Source: Gemmatimonadota bacterium (GTDB taxonomy: Bacteria > Gemmatimonadota > Gemmatimonadetes > Longimicrobiales > Gaopeijiaceae). Taken from it: DNA of 64,000 bases. This document shows positions 58,555 through 64,000 of the stretch, one piece after another. The stretch lies in the NCBI GenBank assembly GCA_022825135.1, contig JAJDYN010000040.1:1-64000 (forward strand). Direction: 5' to 3'. How positions within the stretch are numbered: position 1 is the first letter of the stretch; every line of letters starts with the position of its first letter. The position numbers and the translations under genes are program-made. The notes beneath the pieces are model-generated. The model was not told the origin of the DNA, did no database searches, and was given only the letters and a program-made list of their open reading frames with translations.

Positions 58555-60810
58555 ATGTACCGCACCGAACACGCCCTGGCGGTCGCGGCTCTTGTCGCCA
58601 TCGTGGCGGCCGCGCCCCTCTCCGCCCAGAACGGCGAGAACGGCCGGAACGGCCACAGTGTTGCCGCTTCCCGCGTGGACGTGGCGCCGATCCTGGACGG
58701 GGTCCTGGACGAGCCGGTCTGGAGAGCGGCCGAAGCCATCGACGCCTTCGTGCAGCAGGAGCCCGACGAGGGAGCGCCGGCGTCGGAGCGCACGGAAGCC
58801 CGCATCCTCTACGACGGGGAGAACCTCTACATCGGGGTGCGGGCCTTCGACTCCGATCCGGACGGCGTCATCGCCACCGAGATGCGCCGCGATTCCGACC
58901 GAATCCTCGAGGAGGACAACTTCCAGATCATCCTCGACACCTTCAAGGACTACCGCTCCGCCTACATGTTCGTCACCACTCCCCTGGGGGCGAAGCTGGA
59001 GCAGCAGGTCTTCGAGGAGGGCGAGGGAGGAAGTCGGCGCGGCTTTGGCGTGGCGACCAACATCAACAAGGACTGGGACGGGGTCTGGCACGTCGCCGCG
59101 CGCCGAACCGACGACGGCTGGGCCGCGGAGATCGCGATTCCGATGGTCACCCTGCGCTTCCCCGACCAAGAGCGCCAGGAGTGGGGCGTCAACTTCATGC
59201 GCAACATCCGCCGCAAGAACGAGCAGGCGTTCTGGGCGGGCATCCCGAAGCCCTACACCCTCACCCGCGTGAGCCTGGCCGGCAGCCTCACCGGGCTGGA
59301 GTCGCTCAACCGCGGGATGGACCTGCGCGTCAAGCCGTTCGTCTCCGGGGGCGCGGCGCGCGTATCGGATGCCGGCGTCGTCGAGAACGACGGGCAGCGC
59401 GAAGTCGGGTTCGACATCAAGTACGGGGTGTCGGCCGGACTGAACCTGGATCTCACATTCAACACCGACTTCGCCCAGGCGGAGGTCGACGACGAGCAGG
59501 TCAACCTGACCCGCTTCGCGCTCTTCTATCCGGAGAAACGCGAGTTTTTCCTGGAGAACGCCGGACAGTTCAACGTCGGCACCAACAGCGCCTTCCAGCG
59601 CGTGGCCGACCTGTTCTTCAGCCGGCGCATCGGCCTGTCCGCGACGGGCGATCCCATCCCCATCCTCGGTGGCGCGCGGCTGACCGGTAAGGTGGGTCGC
59701 AACAACATCGCCATCATGGACATCCAGACGGACGGCCTTCCCGGCGACCTGGGGCAGGGCATCGGGGGCCGCGACGGCGAGAACTTCTTCGTGGCCCGCT
59801 ACAGCCGCGACATCATGGCGCGCTCCAAGGTGGGCGCGCTGGTCATCAACAAGCACGTGGGCGACGGCCACTACATCAACCGCACCTTCGCGGCGGACAT
59901 GACGCTGGCCCCGCACCCGGCCTTCCTCGTCAACAGTTTCATCGCCAAGACCTCGACCACCGGGGTCACCGACGGCCAGCTCGCCGGCTACATTCGCCTC
60001 GGCTGGCTGGACGAGGACTGGAACGTCTACGGCGAATACGCGGACTTCCAGGACAACTTCAACCCGGAGGTGGGCTTCCTGCCGCGCAACGGGATCCGCA
60101 TCAGCAAGATCCACCTGGAGCGCAATCCCCGGCCGGGCCGCTTCGGCGTGCGCGTCTTCGACCCGATGGTGAACATCACCTACACCACCGACCAGAACAA
60201 TCGGCTGGTGACGCGCCGCATCCACCACATGCTGGGGACGAGGCTCCAGAACGGGGCCTACATCAACATCTGGTACAACGCCAACCTGGAGGTGCTGGAC
60301 GATCCCTTCCGGGTGCGGCCCGACGTCGTCGTGGCCCCGGGCACCTACCGCTTCGGCGACTGGCGCTTCTCGTTCAACAGCGACCCGTCGCGCCGGCTCT
60401 ACGGGACCGTCTACTACTCTCCGCAGACCTTCTTCGACGGCGACCGCACCGACTACAGCGCCAGTGCCGGCTTCAGGCTGACCAGCCAACTGGCCGCCGA
60501 GGGGGCGTTCACGCGCAACGACGTCCGCCTGCCCGGGGGTGACTTCAGCGCCGACATCGCGTCGTTCCGCGTCGACTACGCGCTCTCCCCGGCGATGACG
60601 CTGCGCACCGTGACGCAGTACAACTCGCTCACCGACCAGTGGAGCACCGCGGCGCGCCTGAACTACATCTACCGGCCGGGGAGCGACATCTACATCGTCT
60701 ACGACGAGCTGCGCCGGAACGACTACGACGAGTTCGGCCGGTACAACGAGTTCGCGTCCTTCCGCGAGCGGCAGCTGATCGTCAAGGTCACGTACCTGTT
60801 TTCGCGGTAG
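58555..60810 (+). CDS. DUF5916 outer-membrane protein with CBM9-like N-terminus (second paralogue)
   Basis: A 751-residue exported protein, paralogous to the one at 51146. The signal sequence (MYRTEHALAVAALVAIVAAA to SAQ) is followed by a CBM9-like domain (APILDGVLDEPVWRAAEAIDAFVQQEP, ARILYDGENLYIGVRAFDSDPDG). The DUF5916 barrel contains LTFNTDFAQAEVDDEQVNLTRFALFYPEKREFFLENAG and ends LIVKVTYLFSR. Starts at 58525 and 58486 are also possible; none has a good ribosome-binding site. It lies just beyond the terminator at 58430, so it has its own promoter. The convergent TolQ-like gene ends 55 bp downstream. Confidence 0.8.
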   Translation: MYRTEHALAVAALVAIVAAAPLSAQNGENGRNGHSVAASRVDVAPILDGVLDEPVWRAAEAIDAFVQQEPDEGAPASERTEARILYDGENLYIGVRAFDSDPDGVIATEMRRDSDRILEEDNFQIILDTFKDYRSAYMFVTTPLGAKLEQQVFEEGEGGSRRGFGVATNINKDWDGVWHVAARRTDDGWAAEIAIPMVTLRFPDQERQEWGVNFMRNIRRKNEQAFWAGIPKPYTLTRVSLAGSLTGLESLNRGMDLRVKPFVSGGAARVSDAGVVENDGQREVGFDIKYGVSAGLNLDLTFNTDFAQAEVDDEQVNLTRFALFYPEKREFFLENAGQFNVGTNSAFQRVADLFFSRRIGLSATGDPIPILGGARLTGKVGRNNIAIMDIQTDGLPGDLGQGIGGRDGENFFVARYSRDIMARSKVGALVINKHVGDGHYINRTFAADMTLAPHPAFLVNSFIAKTSTTGVTDGQLAGYIRLGWLDEDWNVYGEYADFQDNFNPEVGFLPRNGIRISKIHLERNPRPGRFGVRVFDPMVNITYTTDQNNRLVTRRIHHMLGTRLQNGAYINIWYNANLEVLDDPFRVRPDVVVAPGTYRFGDWRFSFNSDPSRRLYGTVYYSPQTFFDGDRTDYSASAGFRLTSQLAAEGAFTRNDVRLPGGDFSADIASFRVDYALSPAMTLRTVTQYNSLTDQWSTAARLNYIYRPGSDIYIVYDELRRNDYDEFGRYNEFASFRERQLIVKVTYLFSR

Positions 60811-60865
60811 GCGCGTCTTTTTCCGAGGCCAGCCTCTCGCGCCGGCTCCGGATTCGCCCGCGCTC

Positions 60866-61267
60866 CTATGCGGGGCTGTCGGCGTGTTCCGCGACCAGGG
60901 TGCGCCAGCGCAGTTGCAGCCCGAACCAGAGCAGGGAAGCCACGGCCAGAATCAGGGTGCCGAGCGCCGAGCTCAGGAGCGCGACCTTGATGCCTCCCGC
61001 CACCAGCGTCGCCCGGACCTCGCCGGCCAACTCGATGAACTGGAAGGTGATGATGATGCCGACCAGCGTGCCCAGCACGCCGCTGACGGCCGCGAACCCT
61101 CCCCAGAACAGGATGGCGTCGATCCAGGCCTTGGCGTGCCGGCCCGGCATGGCGCTGCGCCACACCAGCGCGAGCGACCACAGCGCGAGGGCGACGACCA
61201 CCAGCAGCGAGAAGGTGAGCGGCCAGCGGATGACGCCGAGGGCTTCGAAGGCTTCCATCGCGGTCAT
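60866..61267 (-). CDS. Small TolQ/ExbB/MotA-like membrane protein
   Basis: A 133-residue protein with three membrane segments. The segment FAAVSGVLGTLVGIIITFQFIELAGEVRATLVAGGIKVALLSSALGTLIL resembles the conserved TM2-TM3 core of the MotA/TolQ/ExbB proton-channel family, but the long cytoplasmic loop and a TolR/ExbD partner are absent. The ATG overlaps the HAAS protein stop (61264) by ATGA. The family match is by pattern, and a proton-channel function is not shown. Confidence 0.6.
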   Translation of the reverse strand: MTAMEAFEALGVIRWPLTFSLLVVVALALWSLALVWRSAMPGRHAKAWIDAILFWGGFAAVSGVLGTLVGIIITFQFIELAGEVRATLVAGGIKVALLSSALGTLILAVASLLWFGLQLRWRTLVAEHADSPA

Positions 61268-62079
61268 GACGATTCTCCCAGGGATGCGGGTTGGTGTGGA
61301 GGCGCGGGGTCGAGCGACCGCGGCGCTCCGGAGCGAGTGTTCGGCAGGGGATGGCCCAGCAGCTCCGCGTGCGCGCCGGAAACGAGTGCGAGCCAGTGTG
61401 CCGGAATGAACCAGGCCAGCCCTCCGGCGAGGGCCAGGAGCAGTGAGAACGAGAGCAGGACGCTGCTCGCGGGCAGCCATTCGAGCAGGAGCGATCCGGC
61501 CAGTTCGGGCTCGGCCTCCAGAACCCTGGCGAGCCGCAAGAGGTCGGCAAGGGCGCCGAAGATGCCGGTGGCGAGGGTCAGGCCGGACAGGAACAGGATA
61601 ACGCGGAGGTTCGCTGTCGGATCCTGGTGGTCGCGCTTGACCCACAGCCTGAACGAGAGCGTGGCGATGGCTGCGAAAAGGAGTGTGCCCAGCCCGAGAA
61701 CCGGCCACAGGAAGGGCGATGCATGACGGAGCCAGTCGGCGCGCAGGAGCAGGAAGGTCTCCGCGAAGAGCACGACCGCGGTAGCGAGGATCAGCGCCGA
61801 CCGTTCGATGGTTCGCAGGCGGCCGGGGCTGAAGTGGCGGGTGAGCCGGCGGTAGTGGGAGGCGTGCAGCCGATCGAGTTCGCGTAGCGTCGCCCCGTCC
61901 GGCACGAGGGCGTCCAGCGCACGGGCGCGAGCCTGCTCCGGCGACACGCCTCGGGCTTCGAGTTCGCCGGAAAGCGCCTCGAGGTCGAACTCGAGTTCGC
62001 GCAGGATCCTGAGGCGGTCCGAAATGGGCACCGTCAGATCCCGGTCCAGCCTGCGGAGCGTGGGCTGGAACGCGCTCAC
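61264..62079 (-). CDS. HAAS-type membrane protein (permease-prefix domain)
   Basis: A 271-residue protein. The first ~75 residues form the helical prefix domain seen before PadR-regulated permeases and HAAS proteins (RLDRDLTVPISDRLRILRELEFDLEALSGELEARGVSPEQARARALDAL). Several membrane helices and a polar tail follow. In other bacteria HAAS proteins are encoded with PadR-like regulators and are thought to sense or transmit membrane signals. GTG 62079 overlaps the PadR stop (GTGA). It lies in the FGE/PadR/HAAS/TolQ-like run. Confidence 0.8.
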   Translation of the reverse strand: MSAFQPTLRRLDRDLTVPISDRLRILRELEFDLEALSGELEARGVSPEQARARALDALVPDGATLRELDRLHASHYRRLTRHFSPGRLRTIERSALILATAVVLFAETFLLLRADWLRHASPFLWPVLGLGTLLFAAIATLSFRLWVKRDHQDPTANLRVILFLSGLTLATGIFGALADLLRLARVLEAEPELAGSLLLEWLPASSVLLSFSLLLALAGGLAWFIPAHWLALVSGAHAELLGHPLPNTRSGAPRSLDPAPPHQPASLGESS

Positions 62080-62447
62080 GCCGGAACCTCGCGCGCGCGG
62101 CGAAGCATCCGCATGAGGCCGGCCAGAATATCCTCAACCCGGTCCGCTTCTCCGCTGAGGTGCCTGCGGCCGGTGTCGGTAAGCGAATAGACCTTCTTCC
62201 TCCGGCCTGCCCCGCTCGACCAGCGACCCTGGATGAACCCGTTCGCCTCCATCCGGTGCAGGGTCGGATACAGGGTGCCGTGCCGGAACCGGAAGACTCC
62301 GTTGCTGTGCGCCTCCACATCCAGGGCGATCTGGTAGCCGTGCCTGGGCTCCTCCCGCAGGGCGGCGAGGACCAGCAGCTCGTGGATTCCCCGGGCGAAG
62401 CCCTGCGCGTCGAATTCCTGGTCGCCGGTGGGGTTTGTCTTGCTCAT
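62076..62447 (-). CDS. PadR-family transcriptional regulator
   Basis: A 123-residue winged-helix repressor. The fold is visible as GIHELLVLAALREEPRHGYQIALDVEAHSNGVFRFRHGTLYPTLHRMEANGFIQGRWSSGAGRRKKVYSLTDTGRRHL, the classic PadR HGY...GTLYP...R..Y.LT.G pattern. The last helix (VEDILAGLMRMLRRA) should dimerise. ATG 62447 overlaps the upstream FGE-protein stop by ATGA, and its stop overlaps the HAAS gene, so regulator and target are translationally coupled. Its own promoter probably lies upstream of the FGE gene, beyond the window. Confidence 0.93.
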   Translation of the reverse strand: MSKTNPTGDQEFDAQGFARGIHELLVLAALREEPRHGYQIALDVEAHSNGVFRFRHGTLYPTLHRMEANGFIQGRWSSGAGRRKKVYSLTDTGRRHLSGEADRVEDILAGLMRMLRRAREVPA

Positions 62448-64000
62448 GGCTGATCTTGTCTCCGGGAATGCGATTCGAGGGTCGGCGCCTCGGCCGGGTC
62501 TGATGCGATGGGTCGAACCAGTCGGAAGCCGGTCATGGTTTCGCGCTCGTCCCAGGGGCCCGGGTGGTAGAAGCCCCGGTAGGCAGCCGTTACGGCCCAC
62601 GAGAAGGATGACCAACTGCTGCCCCGCCTGACAGGCCGTACACAGGCGCCGTCCTGCCACCAGGGAGAATCCTCCGTCCTCGCGGAGCCATCGCCGGGAT
62701 TCCCTTCATGAGTGGCATTCCAGCAGTCGGCGACCCATTCCGTCACGTTCCCGATTGTGTCGTGGAGCCCGAACGGATTGGCCGGGAACGATCCTGCGGG
62801 AGTTGTGTTCCTGAGGTCCCATCGGCCGGGGCAGCCCTCACAGGTCACCATGCCGGCGCCGGGTCCGTTCCCCCAGTAGCGGGTTGTCGTCGTGCCGCCG
62901 CGCGCGGCGTATTCCCACTCCGCCTCGCTGGGCAGGCGATAGGCCTGGCCGGTGCGCTCGCCGATCCATGTGACGTACTGGTCGACATCGGGACGGGCGA
63001 GGTTGATGGCCGGCCGGTTGCCGCGCCCCCAGCCGTTGTCGCCGGGCACATACGTGCACCCTCCGGCGTCGACGCAGGAATCCCATTCCCCGAACGTCAC
63101 TTCATGTTTGCCGATGGCGAAGGAGTACGCGATCCGCACCTCGGTGGGCGGTTTCTGCGCCTCCACCAGCCACTCAGGTGGCGGCGGGTTTCCGGGATCC
63201 GGCTCCTCGTGCGCGCCTCGTCCCATCACGTATTCGCCCGGAGGCAGCTCGACCATCAGGGGGCATTCCGGGCAGTCGCGGAACTCACGGAATCCGGACG
63301 ATGTCGGGACCGGCGGGTTCGCGGTCCCACCGCTCTCCATTGCCGGCTCTCTACCGGAATCCGCCGCCTCCCGATCGGAATCCCCATCGGTCAGACGGTA
63401 GAGCGATACGATCGTCTCTCCGGTTTCCTCCAGGCGGAGACCCGCGAAGATGGAGTCGGAGATGAAGGCAACGGGAACCCCGGGCAACTCGAACGAGCCC
63501 GCGTACCCTCCGGAGGAATCGAGGATGTCGACGATACGGGGCGTCATTCCGTCCGTGCTGCGCGTCACCCACAACCGGCCTCCGGGAGCTGCGACCATAC
63601 TCAGCACCGGCGAGACCTGCTCCTCGTATCCGACCGCGGCCACGATGTCCTCCGCCTCCAGCCCGAAGCGCCGCATGAACATTCCATAGGGACCGGGGCC
63701 GAACTCCGCGCCTCTTACGGCCATCTGCCGCGTAACATCGATGGGGTCCAGGGACCGTCTGATACTCGACACCAACGAGCCGCCGGCTTGCTTGTCGATG
63801 CGATAGCCCGGCCCGTTCAGGAAGAAGATGGAGTCCCCCCGGTGCGTCCAGATGACCGAGGGAGCGAGCACCCTGGGCCCCGGAAAGGATCCGCCGCCGA
63901 ACTCCATGACCGCCAGTTCCATCGGGACCTCGTGCAGCGTCGTCGTGGTTTGTCCTCTCTCGACGACGAGTCGCTGCTCCGTGACCATTCCCGATGCCGA
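62444..64000 (-). CDS. Beta-propeller protein fused to a C-terminal FGE-sulfatase domain (N-terminus outside window)
   Basis: The frame is open to the window edge; 518 residues are visible. The first ~210 are beta-rich propeller-type sequence (VEFGGGSF-like strands; APGGRLWVTRSTDGMTPRIVDILDSSGG). An acidic linker follows, then a formylglycine-generating-enzyme/sulfatase-modifying-factor domain: MVELPPGEYVMGRGAHEEPDP, SFAIGKHEVTFGEWDSCVDAGGC, RLPSEAEWEYAARGG, NPFGLHDTIGNVTEWVADCW, VRRGSSWSSFSW, and MTGFRLVRPI at the C-terminus. The domain either converts a Cys to formylglycine or serves as a binding module (many bacterial copies do not act on sulfatases). The stop overlaps the PadR start by ATGA. 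Confidence 0.85.
   Translation of the reverse strand, partial: SASGMVTEQRLVVERGQTTTTLHEVPMELAVMEFGGGSFPGPRVLAPSVIWTHRGDSIFFLNGPGYRIDKQAGGSLVSSIRRSLDPIDVTRQMAVRGAEFGPGPYGMFMRRFGLEAEDIVAAVGYEEQVSPVLSMVAAPGGRLWVTRSTDGMTPRIVDILDSSGGYAGSFELPGVPVAFISDSIFAGLRLEETGETIVSLYRLTDGDSDREAADSGREPAMESGGTANPPVPTSSGFREFRDCPECPLMVELPPGEYVMGRGAHEEPDPGNPPPPEWLVEAQKPPTEVRIAYSFAIGKHEVTFGEWDSCVDAGGCTYVPGDNGWGRGNRPAINLARPDVDQYVTWIGERTGQAYRLPSEAEWEYAARGGTTTTRYWGNGPGAGMVTCEGCPGRWDLRNTTPAGSFPANPFGLHDTIGNVTEWVADCWNATHEGNPGDGSARTEDSPWWQDGACVRPVRRGSSWSSFSWAVTAAYRGFYHPGPWDERETMTGFRLVRPIASDPAEAPTLESHSRRQDQP

Overview
The window is GC-rich (by eye about two thirds G+C) and densely coded on both strands, with many ATGA or GTGA stop/start overlaps. 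Gene content is that of an aerobic, Gram-negative (diderm) heterotroph: heme A synthase, 2-oxoglutarate dehydrogenase E1, ATP-type PEP carboxykinase, an Omp85-type barrel, secreted sortilin-like BNR propellers, DUF5916 outer-membrane proteins, NHL lipoproteins and a propeller-FGE fusion. This mix is typical of Gemmatimonadota, but that assignment is inference; no rRNA or tRNA gene is present to test it.

Layout. 1-9.3 kb: the tail of an unknown gene, a giant NAD-glutamate dehydrogenase coupled to a GT2 glycosyltransferase, a GT-C mannosyltransferase, a processive GT2, and an OsmC-family gene with an in-frame TGA. 9.3-16.4 kb: a small CxxC protein, pgeF, 2-oxoglutarate dehydrogenase E1, gamma-glutamyltransferase and a DnaQ-like exonuclease. 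16.5-24.1 kb: a secreted BNR propeller, a small membrane protein, a VLCAD-like acyl-CoA dehydrogenase, ctaA, DUF420 and a ZrgA-like lipoprotein. 24.4-32.5 kb: an APC permease/EIIA/TrkA-C fusion, a sensor-like ATPase, a CoA-binding protein, an E1-alpha subunit, an ECF sigma factor, a PspA-like protein, a GlsB-like protein and an M20 dipeptidase. 32.6-45.2 kb: trpE, hyuA, lipoproteins, the rsgA operon, a group 1/2 sigma factor, an HD hydrolase, an EVE protein and pckA. 45.4-48 kb: an Omp85-like barrel followed by an AhpD-family gene with an in-frame TGA. 48-64 kb: a Tat amidase with a small partner, an Rpn-like nuclease beside a DUF5916 gene remnant, an NHL/D-aminoacylase/DUF5916 operon, a beta-barrel protein, a Tyr/Gly-rich protein, a second DUF5916 protein, and a propeller-FGE/PadR/HAAS/TolQ-like operon cut by the window end.

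Main discovery: two independent selenoprotein candidates. In an OsmC-like gene (8788-9264, minus) and an AhpD-like gene (47373-47957, plus) a single in-frame TGA sits exactly where the family has its peroxidatic or redox cysteine, and the frame continues with well-conserved family sequence. In both, a perfect 6-bp hairpin follows, with its apical loop starting 24-25 nt after the TGA and a G at loop position 2, as expected of a bacterial SECIS element. Elsewhere in the window TGA is a normal stop. The organism therefore probably inserts selenocysteine; the selA/B/C/D machinery is not in this window.

Metabolic theme: amino-acid and peptide scavenging (NAD-GDH, GGT, M20 dipeptidase, D-aminoacylase, hydantoinase A, amidase, APC permease) feeding the TCA cycle and gluconeogenesis (2-oxoglutarate dehydrogenase E1, PckA), plus fatty-acid oxidation and aerobic respiration. 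No CRISPR array, insertion sequence, prophage, rRNA or tRNA was recognised.
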